Of a stretch of DNA of 30,593 bases, positions 1 to 10,358 are shown in pieces. The stretch spans positions 1 through 30,593 of the forward strand of contig JAMYHX010000511.1 of NCBI GenBank assembly GCA_025529335.1, given 5' to 3'. Numbering within the stretch: position 1 is the first letter of the stretch; each line of letters starts with the position of its first letter. The translations under genes and the position numbers were made by a program. The DNA comes from Rhizopus sp. PT2906 (lineage: Eukaryota; Mucoromycota; Mucoromycetes; Mucorales; Rhizopodaceae). Under the pieces are notes generated by a model. It saw only the letters and a program-made list of their open reading frames with translations, ran no database searches and was not told the DNA's origin.

Positions 1-77
1 TATCTCTTTTTGAAAAGAAACAAAACAAGATGGTAAAAATGTTTGCCGGATAGCATCATAGATAATGGGTAGAGGTA
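1..77 (+). repeat. Left arm of a long inverted repeat
   Basis: These 77 bases are the exact reverse complement of positions 1042-1118; base k pairs with base 1119-k without a mismatch until position 78. The window starts inside or at the edge of the arm, so its true outer end is not visible. The arm contains, reading inward, an ATG followed by GGTAGAGGT, the same start-codon context as the damaged gene read from the other arm. The two arms with their 964-bp interior look like a fold-back or long-TIR mobile element. An inverted duplication of one gene's 5' end is the alternative. Confidence 0.9.
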
Positions 78-132
78 CTAATTAAGGTACATGTAGCTAA
101 GTCAATTGTAATCTCGCACGTAAAGATTAGTA

Positions 133-1054
133 TTAGACATGGTCAAATACGACAAAGTCTCTCAGGGGCACCAAATAGCGGTGATCAATTGGATTACTTG
201 ATCTTGGAATATCAAACAAAGCAGAGAGAAAGAGTCTTTTGTCAATGTCTGCTGGTTTCAGAAGCTTTCTTGAAGCGAGATCGTGTGTACTGTCGTATAT
301 TGCCTTTATATTTGAATTGGTAATGGACATTTCCTTCTTTTCCTTAGCAATGATACCCAATTCACTTAACATCATCAGCCAAACGTAGCCAATAACACTC
401 CAAGTAGATGATGCCTCTGCCGTTGTCACGGACCCTTTTTCTTTATATGAGCTGTCCACGTCGTTATCGCTGTAAACAATTTGTAGAAAAGGAATGCTAT
501 GAACGGAAACTTCTCCATCTTCAGACTCTATACAAGAATCGACTATAGTGCTTTCCTTTTCTTTGCCCTTTCTTGATTGCAAAACATTCTCAGAGTCAGG
601 TGTGTATTGCACGTATCGAGCTGCTTTTCTTCCTTTATTTTCCTATACTGAGGCATAAATAATTAACTGCTATAGGATGGTGGCTAGTTCTATTTGTATA
701 CCTTTTCAGTACTGCCCTCAGCCTGCCCTCTAGTTATGGCTTCTACAATAGAATAGTTGTCTTTTTCGTATGCTTCTAAAAGCGCAAAGGTCCTCTTGCT
801 TTTCATTGCTTGTATACCAACTTTTTTTTGCCTTTTTAATCTTTCATCTAATAGCTTAGCCCAATTCACTTTTTCAGAATCTACGTTATCTCCATCCTCT
901 TTAATTATTTAGGTGAATCGGCTTTTCCAATTCTTCCAATGTCTCCCGCTGAAGTGCATTTGTGTTTGACTATGTCTTCAATAAGGGTAACACTACATGC
1001 ACCAGAAAATGCACCAGAAATTAGACTAATACTACGAGCGCTACCTCTACCCAT
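133..1054 (-). pseudogene. Unrecognised gene inside the inverted repeat, frame-disrupted
   Basis: Three segments on the minus strand join into a protein of roughly 285 residues. The first runs from an ATG at 1054, which lies in the right inverted arm, and is open for about 49 codons to a TAA near 910. The second (about 908 to 702) is open in a frame offset by one base, so a single-base deletion near 905-915 would explain the break. A 59-nt GT...AG intron (643-701, GTATAC start) then leads in phase to the third segment (642 to the stop at 133). The protein is hydrophilic, has a basic Arg/Lys-rich patch around the splice junction, and keeps a tryptophan-containing stretch (V-N-W-A-K-L-L) after the break. 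I do not recognise the family. Its position between the arms suggests it belongs to the mobile unit. If no break is allowed, the longest ATG-started version begins at 806. Confidence 0.5.
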
Positions 1055-1118
1055 TATCTATGATGCTATCCGGCAAACATTTTTACCATCTTGTTTTGTT
1101 TCTTTTCAAAAAGAGATA
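1042..1118 (-). repeat. Right arm of the long inverted repeat
   Basis: This is a perfect inverted copy of window positions 1-77. It includes the start codon and first codons of the enclosed minus-strand gene (ATG at 1054-1052) and about 64 bases of its upstream DNA. Next to it on the inside (about 995-1020) is a tandem repeat of a 12-base unit containing GCACCAGAAA, which encodes a repeated Ser-Gly-Ala in the gene. Outside the arm the DNA becomes A-rich (from 1119). No target-site duplication can be checked because the other flank lies outside the window. Confidence 0.9.
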
Positions 1119-1305
1119 AAAAGGAAACGCTATTATTTATTCTAGTTTTATGTTGTCAGTTTGATCAACAAAGTTGCAAGGACACGTGTAATTATGATGA
1201 CATCGTATTTTATATCAAGGAGTGAACTGAGCAGCATTAGGTTAGGTAGAGGTATTGGTGATGTGACGTTGTATAGTGACAACGTAGGTAGCGCCCCAGG
1301 AAGCA

Positions 1306-1340
1306 CCCGTAGCATTAACCCTCTCGTGGATTTCCTCGTG
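1306..1340 (-). repeat. Short dispersed repeat, copy A
   Basis: About 33 bases here match, in inverted orientation, the stretch at about 23249-23283, with roughly three mismatches. The shared core reads AGCATTAACCCTCTCGTG on this strand. The copy lies in the gene-free gap between the inverted-repeat unit and the 3' end of the IPK1 gene. It may be the remnant of a short interspersed or MITE-like family. A hairpin with arms ACGTTGT and ACAACGT lies just upstream (about 1266-1285). Confidence 0.6.
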
Positions 1341-1486
1341 CGCATATTGTTCACCGCGTTTTATTCACTGAAAAAATTAGCTAATTCATTTTTTTGTCAA
1401 TTTTTTCGTGCACGCAGTGTTTCCCCTCACCGCCTTCTTTTGTTTAAACATGATATAGATTATGCGCAGTTTAAATGAAGACCACT

Positions 1487-2707
1487 TTACTGTTCAATGC
1501 AAACTTTATTAAAATGGGTATCCTTAGCATAATGAACAATGGTTTGATCTAATTCGTACCAGTATGGTATCTTTTCTATATCCTTCAAGTCTGTATCAAT
1601 TACTTTAATATCATATCCTATGTATATCCCATTCTTCAACCTTATATGTTTCATTCGATCACTGTCTTTGATGTGCCTTGCATTGACTAAGAGTGAGCAG
1701 TCTTTAAATGTCATCGATAGTACATACTCGTATAGTCTCTGAATCATATCTTCCCGATGCCCCTTTTCAAAGTTGTCAATTACTTTTACCCATTGCTCGA
1801 TGTCTATATTCTTTATAGGCTTATGTTTTTCATAGATTGGGAATATGCCTTCAACATCTAATTCGTCCAATTGCCTCTGAAGTTTCTGTATTCTTGATAA
1901 TATTGGGTCCTTTAATATAATTTCCTTGAGAATATGTTTAATGTCATCCATATTCAAGCATAGATCGGAGGATATTTTGAGCGTCTTTGTAAGCGATTTG
2001 CATGTTGTCAACACTTTAATCGCCTTAGTTACTCGTGTCTCATCTCTCGAATATAGATCAAGAGGACAGTAGTCGGGGACATGCTCGTTTCGATAATGAG
2101 AATGCATACAAAATCGACAATGTGTCTGCTTTAGCTTTGGATATCGTATCAAACTAGATCTTGGTTTAAATCCCCATTTTGGCTATATATTTATATATAT
2201 ATACGTATATATAAATGACCAAGTCACTTTTATGTTATTTTTTTGTTGACTTACTTTAAGTTCAAATGTTAATGTCGGAATGGAGTTTGATTCTGTCAGA
2301 TCCTCCAAGAGTATAGCTACCGTCGAATCACAGTTGATTTTCTTTTCGAGTCGACACAATGGACGCTGTGGCTCAATATGGCTTGCTAATTCAATCAAGA
2401 AATTACGAGAAACATGGACAATTTCAAAAGGTAGCACATACTCTTGTCCGAGCAAACGAGTAATGATCTTGTCTGTAAACTGCTGAGAAAACCTTGCTGC
2501 TGATTCCGTATACACTTGTTTTTTCTTCACTCTTAAAACTTTTCTTTTCTAAAAAGAAAAAGAGTTTACTAAAAAAAAAAAATAGTTGCATCATTACTTT
2601 CTTTTACGTACTAATTCTACATCTTGGCCCATATATCTGACGACAATGTTGGCATTTCCTTCACCAACATAAGACCAGTCATTAGCCACAAATTGATCTA
2701 AAAGCAT
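1487..2707 (-). CDS. IPK1: Inositol-pentakisphosphate 2-kinase
   Basis: This enzyme phosphorylates inositol 1,3,4,5,6-pentakisphosphate at position 2 to make inositol hexakisphosphate (phytate), which supports mRNA export and other nuclear functions. Three exons join in phase: 2707-2612, 2548-2255 and 2182-1487. The introns are 2549-2611 (GTACGT...AG) and 2183-2254 (GTAAGT...AG). The predicted length is about 361 residues. Exon 1 carries the N-terminal nucleotide-loop signature W-S-Y-V-G-E-G-N-A-N. The second junction rebuilds the family motif E-L-K-P-K-W-G-F, followed by H-C-R-F-C-M-H-S-H and C-P-L-D-L-Y-S, which are hallmarks of the Ins_P5_2-kin family. The ATG at 2707 is chosen because it sits 10-15 residues before the glycine-rich loop, as in relatives. 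Splice sites are inferred; the family call is strong. Confidence 0.92.
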
Positions 2708-2890
2708 TCTATCGCCCACAACTTGCGCCGACGCTGTTCTGTCTTTTATAATTTGACACTGTCGCAAATAATAGAGACTCTCTAAAAAAAGGGCGCGTCA
2801 CAGAGCAGTAATGCCGATGTGTCGGGAGTGGATGGTTTGCTCCTGCGGTATGGATATCAAGACATATCGCGCGCATAATTTTTTGCCCAA

Positions 2891-2934
2891 GGGAAGCTCG
2901 CTTACTTTTGGCTTCGCTCAAGCCGGAGCTTCCC
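2891..2934. other. Strong compound hairpin upstream of IPK1
   Basis: Outer arms GGGAAGCTC (2891-2899) and GAGCTTCCC (2926-2934) pair perfectly over 9 bp. Within the loop a second stem pairs GGCTT (2910-2914) with AAGCC (2920-2924). The structure lies about 185-225 bp upstream of the IPK1 start, in a 400-bp gene-free gap. This patch is more GC-rich than the surrounding DNA. It could be a regulatory element, a small structured RNA or a miniature repeat; nothing in the sequence decides between these. Confidence 0.5.
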
Positions 2935-3106
2935 ACCCTCTCTTTATATTATTACAAATGCAAAAAAAAAACAAGTTTAGATTTACACAGCATTAAAGAG
3001 ACTCTTTTATTTAAACCATAGCTCTCCATCCTCTGCCAATGTTTTCAGATTGATCAAACTTTTTGTTTTTGCATATTATAAATAGCTGGGTATGTTCTTT
3101 ATTCGT

Positions 3107-4453
3107 TTATACGCCAAGAATCTTGAATTTCTCTTCGGACGGCACTTGGCTAATGACTACTCTACCTGCGTATGAAATCGAGGCAAATGTCCAAGTGTCA
3201 GCAAAACTCCATACTGCACTATATATACTATCTTCATGTTGATCATAAGTACAAATCAATCCATCGGAAGGTTTTCGCCTTTGGGAGTGTCAGCAGTCAA
3301 TATGCTTAGATATCTTATATTTACCCTATTTCTTCTTCCTCTTCTTCTTCCATAGTAGCAGCCGAAGATATAGAATACACATTATGTAAGTGAACAAGAC
3401 CATCTGAGCCTGATGCTAGTAGTAGTTGATCTTGTAGAGGATTGAATGCTACCGACCATATCCAATGACTATTTCCTTCAAGTGTCATCAAGGGCTTTTC
3501 TAACTGCCGCACATCCCACAAGTGAACGAGGGCATCATCGCTACCAGTAGCTAAATGATGACGTTTGTTCGGGTTGCAATCTACTGCACGAACAGTGCTT
3601 TGATGCGCATTTGATATTTTAAAGTTATTCTGCCCAGACCTTATATCCCATCCAGCTACACAGCTGCCACCAACAGCTACTACCTGCGGATCATGTGGGT
3701 TCCATACAGCATTTTGAAGTAGCTTGAGCGAAGGCGCATCAGAATCTGCTGAAAACATGGATGAAGCATCTATTGTACGCAAAGTCTATTTTTTTCGTCG
3801 TGTTAATGAAATATATTTATGCATTTATTCAACCGCAGTACCTTTGCATTCTCCGTGGAAAAAAGATGAATTCGCGTTGAGTCAATACACGCAGCTTGCT
3901 GATTTCCTTCTTCATTACTCCAGACAACCCTACAGATAATTGTTGGAATAAATTGAATAAATCTAAATGACTCACTTTTTTGCTCCTTCATAGTCTAATG
4001 TCATCAAGGGTATCAATTCCTGTTGTTGATTCTCAATAGATATGCTTGGTTTACGCCATAGAGTAGCCTTTGATTTCAACGGACTCTCGCATGCTATGCA
4101 TACTTGTTGATTACCTTTTTTGCATAAACTGTATATGTGTGTACCTGAACTGTGACAAGTAAAAAACATGTCTTCGTCATTGGGACATGACGCAATGTCC
4201 CATACTTCTTGTGGATGTTGAAACATAAAGGAAGACAGTAATGCGTTGTCATCATCATATTCTAACAAGCATACAACATTCTCTTTTGCACCCACTGTTC
4301 CCGCAAGAAACTTGCTCTTTTCTGTACTCTTTTTCACTGAAGTTAAGCATCGTGCCTTTAAAGAGATTAGAAAAGTAAAAGACAAGAAGGAAGAAAATAA
4401 CGCAGAATAAATAAAACCTGATGTCGAAGACCAAACACATTTGAGTTCTCCAT
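3107..4453 (-). CDS. EIPR1: WD40-repeat EARP/GARP-interacting protein (EIPR1/TSSC1 family)
   Basis: The family binds the EARP and GARP tethering complexes and works in endosome-to-Golgi recycling and dense-core vesicle sorting in animals; the fungal role is presumably also membrane traffic. Five exons join in phase: 4453-4418, 4355-3976, 3929-3842, 3785-3325 and 3278-3107, giving about 378 residues (human protein about 387). The four introns are 46-62 nt. The start is supported by the short first exon, whose F-G-L-R-H-Q joins A-R-C-L-T, mirroring the conserved family N-terminus. WD units are visible as G-W-D-I-R-S, L-W-D-V-R-Q-L and H-W-I-W-S-V. An acidic Glu run precedes the last exon, which holds the final W-T-F-A-S-I-S-Y blade and the C-terminal K-F-K-I-L. 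The first intron's GTTTTA donor is weak, but the phase and homology fit. Confidence 0.92.
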
Positions 4454-4550
4454 GGCTGAAAAATAAAAAATTAAAGACAATGGCAGTAGGGCCATTTTAT
4501 TGGGCGTAAATGCAAGAGCGCCAAATTTTTCTTTGTTTCTTTCTTTCAAA
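4454..4550. promoter_or_regulatory. Compact divergent promoter, EIPR1 / STE24
   Basis: Only 97 bases separate the EIPR1 start codon (minus) from the STE24 start codon (plus). Both 5' UTRs and any core promoter elements must fit here. The stretch has T-rich tracts next to each start and no obvious TATA box. The two genes may share one nucleosome-depleted promoter; this is inferred from spacing alone. Confidence 0.6.
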
Positions 4551-5986
4551 ATGTTTGAACTATTGGAACAGTTGAATGACTATAAACAGTTTGTTATAGT
4601 CTTTTCATGCATTGTTTATGCTTTTGAGCAATACTTGAAGTAAATTTTATACAAGTGATGCTTATATATTAGTGCTTATTCCATCTCGCAGTTACCGACA
4701 ACATTGTCGTTACTTGATGCGTCATCGTCCTGATGAGTTGGCTGATATTGTCACTGAAGAAGACTTTAAAAAGTCTCAAGCCTACAATTTGGACAAGTCT
4801 CGCTTTGGTTTCATCGAATCCTTCTATAAGCAAATTGAAACTGTCTTGATGCTTCACTATGACGCGCTTCCCAAGATGTGGAATTTCTCTGGAGATTTGT
4901 TGTATAAGATTAGTGGATACAGCACTGATTACGAAATACTTCACTCAATCGTCTTTCTCATCATCTTTACCATCTTTTCTACCGTCACAACAACACCCTT
5001 CAACTATTACTCCACCTTCGTTGTCGAACAAAAGCACGGTTTTAATAAGCAAACCGTCAGACTCTTCTTTGTGGACATTATAAAAATGCAGTTTGTTATG
5101 GCCGCTCTTATGTTTCCATTCATTTCAGCTTTCTTATGGATCATCAAAGCAACAGGCGAAAAGTTCTACTTTTATGTTTGGGTCATTGCGTAAGTTGCTC
5201 GCCCGTTTTTTTACTAGATTGATCTTGATTATTTAACCAATGTTCAATAGTATCGTCTTCCAGTTGTTTATCATCACTGTTTATCCAACCTTTATTCAAC
5301 CCTTATTTAACAAATTGACACCATTGGAAGAAGGAGAGTTAAGAACTCGCATTAATGAATTGGCAGCACGCATCCAGTTCCCATTAAAGAAGCTCTATGT
5401 CATTGACGGATCTAAACGCTCTAGTCACTCCAATGCTTACTTTTATGGATTTGGAAAGAATAAGCACATAGTTCTCTTTGATACGTTGATTGATCACTCT
5501 AATAACGATGAAATTTGTGCTGTCTTGGCTCATGAGCTTGGTCACTGGAAGATGGGGCATACACTTAAACTTCTCATTGTCAACCAAATTCATTTACTCT
5601 CCATCTTTTGGTTATTCTCATTATTCATCAACAACAAGCAACTCTACACTGACTTTGGATTTGAAACAATGCCTACATTAATTGGCTTCATGTTGTTCCA
5701 ATTTATCTATTCACCTGTTGAAAGTGTCATTGGATTCTTACAGCACGTCTATCAACGCAAGAACGAGTATGAAGCTGATGCCTATGCTTTGAAACTTGGT
5801 TATGCTTCTACTTTACGCAGTGCTTTAATCAAATTGAGTGTTAAAAATCTTGGTGGATTCAATATCGATCCATGGTATTCTGCTTGGAATCACTCACATC
5901 CTAGTCTTGTTGAAAGACTGAATGCTCTTGGTGTTGAACCCACTTCTGATAAACCTATTACAGTTGAAGACAAAAAGGATTTATAG
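4551..5986 (+). CDS. STE24: CAAX prenyl protease 1, Ste24/ZMPSTE24 type (M48 metalloprotease)
   Basis: Integral membrane zinc protease of the ER/nuclear envelope. It removes the -AAX tripeptide of farnesylated proteins and, in fungi, also clips the a-factor type pheromone precursor. Three exons join in phase: 4551-4639, 4692-5189 and 5251-5986, about 440 residues, normal for the family. The first intron (4640-4691) has a nearer AG at about 4671, but the one at 4690-4691 rebuilds the family N-terminal Y-L-N-Y-R-Q-H. The zinc motif H-E-L-G-H is at about residues 290-294. The third ligand lies in N-E-Y-E-A-D-A near residue 368. Several hydrophobic helices are present in the N-terminal half and on both sides of the zinc site. 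The gene appears intact. Confidence 0.95.
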
Positions 5987-6211
5987 ACGACTCTTTTTTT
6001 TTAATAAACTGCATTTTGTTTATATATATATATATGCTTCCTCTCTCTTTTTTTTTCCTTAACAAGTGGGTCTTCTTGATATTCAAGCTGGGCCATTATT
6101 ACAAGCATAATGAAAGCTTAGCGAAAAAAAGCTGTCATGACTGCGTGACTTGTTTAAAGCACTGTAATTTATTTCTGCCAAAAAAAAAAAGGTGCCCTCT
6201 TCTTTATACAA

Positions 6212-8728
6212 ATGACGCTTAAAAGAAAAGGATCTGATCCAATTGAAAGGCCAGCAAAGCAATCAAAAACATCAGGTTATAACAAGTGCTTGACGGATAT
6301 AATCAATTTTTCTAATAAACTTGCAGAGGGAAAGAAAAAGGGACGTGAAGTACTAGATAACTATGAGGCAGAGGTTGTCATTGAGATTCAAGAAGATCCA
6401 GAAACTGTACAGCCAGATATTGATGGACCCAAGGTCCCATTAAGTGCACGAGCAGCAAGGCAGGCTGCTATTGCTGCTGGATTGTATAGAACAAAAGAAG
6501 ACGAAGACGAAGACGAAGAAGAGGATAGAATCAGTGTGAATGATGAGGATGAAGAAAGAGAAGAAAGAGAAGAAGAAGTAGAAGAAAAATCAGACAGTAT
6601 ACTAGATGAAATAAAAGATATCTCTGAAGAAACACAGGACATGACAGATGGCGTGACAGAACCATTTAAAAAAACAAAGCCGTAAGAAAATACGTTTTAT
6701 AGATGAATCTATACTAAAAAACACCTACAGATCATTGTTGGTAGATCACAATTCGGTCAGCAAATTTACTTACTCAAAGACAAACACATGTGTCCTTAAA
6801 CAAGAAGATGAGACATATATGTTTATTGGTTTAAAGCAAGGAGAAGTAAGAAATAGTTACTTTATTTAAAATCAATGCTAATCATGACTAGGATCTGGTC
6901 TTTATGGGTGAAATACTGGTTGCGCCACTCTATGGTGCCATCTCTATTGCTGGAGCAACAATTTCATCGAACCGACCTGTTCCTAAGGATCGAACAGAGA
7001 ACGATATACCCGTACACTTCTACCCCGTCTTCTGCCCACTATCTCACGCACTTTTACGCATTGCGCCTGCCAGCATAGACCAACCTTCGATCAGACCACA
7101 TGACGATCCAGTCGAGATGGATGAAAATATACTTGAAGCTGTCTTTGAAGAACTGACAGTAAATGAGTTTGACGCCATCATTGCTATTAAGGATTTATAT
7201 GGTAATGGACTTGAATCTATGAAGGATGCGGTGCCAAAGCGTAGAAATGTAGTAAAGTTCTCAAAAAAGGAAGCCAGACGAGACATGTCTTTGACGATCA
7301 ACATGTTTCCTGGATTTCATCCTATCCTTGAGCCTGTACCTGGCGTAAAGGCATTCAAAATAGAACTCTCATGGGAATCAGAGACGTTAATCGCGCTAAA
7401 CTCGGCCGCTGAACGCAAATCACCGATGGTCAGCGTCGTCTGCGGTGGTAAAAACCTTGGTAAATCATCCTTTAGCAAGTACCTCGTGAACCGACTATTG
7501 ACGCGATACAAGAAGGTGGCGTATATTGAAACAGATGTGGGACAGACCGAATTCACGCCAACAGGGCTCTTATCGCTCCATTACATTGAACATCCTGTCC
7601 TTGGTCCATCCTACACACATCAGCAGTTTGAACCAGCCCGTAGCTTCTTCTTTGGCGGCAACTCACCACGAAGCAATCCCGATTATTATTTGGCTTGTAT
7701 TCACCAGCTCGTTTGTCACTGGAAGCATGACCAGATGATGGAGGATGACGAAATGGGGATTCCGCTTGTAGTCAATACTCAAGGCTGGATTTCTAATGTA
7801 GGGTACGATCTGCTTATGGGCCAAATCAAAAGTATTGCGCCTACAGATGTATTTGCTCTTCGTCACAGTACCTATCTTAAAAAGAACCTATCACCTTTCT
7901 TTGAGAGCGATGTCATGGCAACAGTAGATAGCACGCTAAGTTTGTCCAAGGTAACACCAACAGTCCGCTTCATTGACTGTTATTACCGCGAATCTGGCGT
8001 ATCTATCTTTCCAGATTTGTTTACAGCATCCAAGTTACGTGACATTACCCTGGCTTCCTATTTCCATCAAACAGAGATGGGACAAGACGCATATCTGAAT
8101 CCACAATGGGATTATCAGAAACACATTATTGACCGAACTCCTTGGGTTGTTGACTGGCGAGCACATCTAAATGCGATCTGGATCACTTATGAAGAAGTTA
8201 AACTTGAAGAATTATTATATGCGTTGAATGGATGTATAGTGGGCATTATGGGTGACGTAGAGGATTTTAAAAAGCAAAAGGGACCTGACAGAGCTATATC
8301 CGCTGACGAAAATGAGTTTGTAAAGTATATTGATAAGGGAATTTTAGAGATGACTAACAACTTTATAGACACCACCCACGTATTATACCACGCGAGATCA
8401 ACTACCACCTAATCCTGAAAATATAACGTGCCTTGGCTTAGGTATCATCCGTGCCATTGATCCGTCACGCCATGCATTCTTATTAGTGACACCACTGCCA
8501 GCTGAGACATTAGAAAAGACATCTGGGCTTATCAAAGGAGAAATGCGTCTACCTTCATGGGCTTTTCTGGACGACAAATTAGGCACTAGCAATGGCATTG
8601 CCAAGGTACCTTGGAAGCAAGTGCCTTATGTGAATCCTGGTCCAAGAGAAGGCGTTGGAGCCAGAATACAGAAAGTACGACGTAATTTATTGCATAGACC
8701 AAGAAGGATTAAAGAAGGACATAAATAA
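6212..8728 (+). CDS. GRC3: Polynucleotide 5'-hydroxyl kinase Grc3/NOL9, with two apparent frame shifts
   Basis: Nucleolar kinase of the Clp1/Grc3 family. With the nuclease Las1 it phosphorylates the cut end of the ITS2 pre-rRNA during 60S ribosome maturation. The N-terminal part is acidic with Glu/Asp runs. A 46-nt intron (6846-6891) leads in phase to the kinase core, where the Walker A loop G-G-K-N-L-G-K-S is at about 7444-7467, followed by E-T-D-V-G-Q-T. The C-terminal block containing C-L-G-L-G-I-I-R-A-I-D is typical of NOL9. The frame is broken twice. Near 6668-6674 a run of seven A appears to be one base too long (stop at 6683). Near 8380-8400 one base too many separates the core (stop at 8410) from the C-terminal 110 residues. 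With both corrected the protein is about 822 residues. Sequencing error is the simplest explanation for a single-copy essential gene; a pseudogene cannot be excluded. Confidence 0.85.
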
Positions 8729-10358
8729 ACAATATAAAGTGTGGGTCGTCAAAAGTTGTATTTTATGCAAAAGAATATTCTTTTGGCTACAAGCACATAC
8801 ACATATATGCATACACGTATACATGTTTACACATTATAAATAGATCCACGCGCCATTGTTTATATTGGATATTATCAGTGATTCCAAAAAATTAATTTCG
8901 TATGCGTGTGTGTGTTTGTGCATGTGTGTCAAGATATGCAATATGCGATGCAGTTATTATTAAGAGTTACATGTTCACACGACGCTTTAAAGTTGCCATG
9001 GAAACAAAATAGAGCTTTTTGTCACCTCCATCTGATAAGCTCAACGGTTGCACGGTCCTGACGTCTGGGAATGTTGTACACACACATAAAGGTGGATTGA
9101 TCTTCTTCCAATCAGATGTTTTAGACATACAATTGACAAGAGTTTTCTAAGCATGCCCCTTATTTGATATGAGCAACATAGAGAAGACACGATAACAAAC
9201 CAAACAAATAATTGTATAAGAATGTCATTCTTAACATTGTTTTTGAGCAGTTGAAGAAGAAGAATGATTAGCTCAAGATGATATTATGGTTACTGAATGA
9301 TTTTTCTTAAAACTAAAGTAAATGCATTTGATTAATCAATAAAGTCTTCTTTATTCTAATTAAAACATTGGGTTAATGCATACAATTGAGTGAAATTCCT
9401 CGAGGATATTAGTCAGTTCAACAGTAGCATCAAGAAAAAGATATACTTGTAATATTAAAAAAAAAAAAGTCATGGAATATTAAATAGTTAAAACTACGTT
9501 GATCGCATGTATAAAAAAAGAGATATATTGTCTCAGCTTGATTCTCCTCGAGTCATTTCTAAACTACTCTAGATCCTTCAACCCAAATGCCACTGATCAT
9601 TCCAATACAAAGAAATAAACAAACAATAAAAGTGTAATAGTCTAAGAAGGAAAAAAAAGGGGGGAAAGCATAATGAAAAATAAAAAGAAGGGGGATGTGA
9701 CTGCGTAAGAGGACAACTGTGTTTACCATTTAAGGTAAGTATGACAACATGGCTCTACCAAAGATCGATCGCCTTTTTTGAAAAGATTGCCGTGTATTTT
9801 CACTTATTGTCAATGATGAAATAATTCAAGGGCGATATTGAAATGGATGATCATTGTACTACTAAGAAATCCAATTGGAAGCATCCGTATTTGCGGATAT
9901 GAAACAATAATCCTTCATACCCCCAAATCACACTCCCCCAAATCATGATGCATGACATTTTTCACTCCTTGATTGATTTACCTAATAAAGTAATCATGTA
10001 AAAGCTAAAGAATATAAATAATTCATCGATCAAATAGTAAAAAAAAAAAAATCTTATTTTTCTTTCTTTCTTTCTCTTTTTAAATTTTGTTTTCATTCCC
10101 TGAAAAAAAAAGCCATAAAAAACAACAATCCTATTGTTACAACTTTAGCAACACATACATACACACACACACACACAATACAAAACAAAAGGAAACAAAA
10201 AAAGCTTATTTAAACAATCATTAAATTGGATATAAATATATAGATTTAAAAATATATTTAAGTCTATATATAAATATACATACGCACAAACACACACACA
10301 TACGCCCCTTAAATATATATAATTCATTCTTTATTCTTTCTTTTTATTGTACGCAATT
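8729..10358. other. Gene-poor interval with simple repeats
   Basis: I see no supportable gene in this 1.6-kb stretch. It holds AT-rich DNA, a TG-rich tract near 8902-8930, several poly-A runs (about 9459, 10040, 10104) and CA/AT microsatellites near 10150-10300. It is presumably the 3' region of GRC3 plus the upstream control region of the zinc-finger gene. Confidence 0.6.

Noticed and set aside
1161..1478. 105-codon plus-strand frame between the fold-back unit and IPK1
   Set aside because: It has no recognisable motif and contains the dispersed repeat and a hairpin; the coding potential is not convincing.
10150..10310. CA-rich tract as a possible origin or regulatory array
   Set aside because: It is a simple microsatellite with no further structure.
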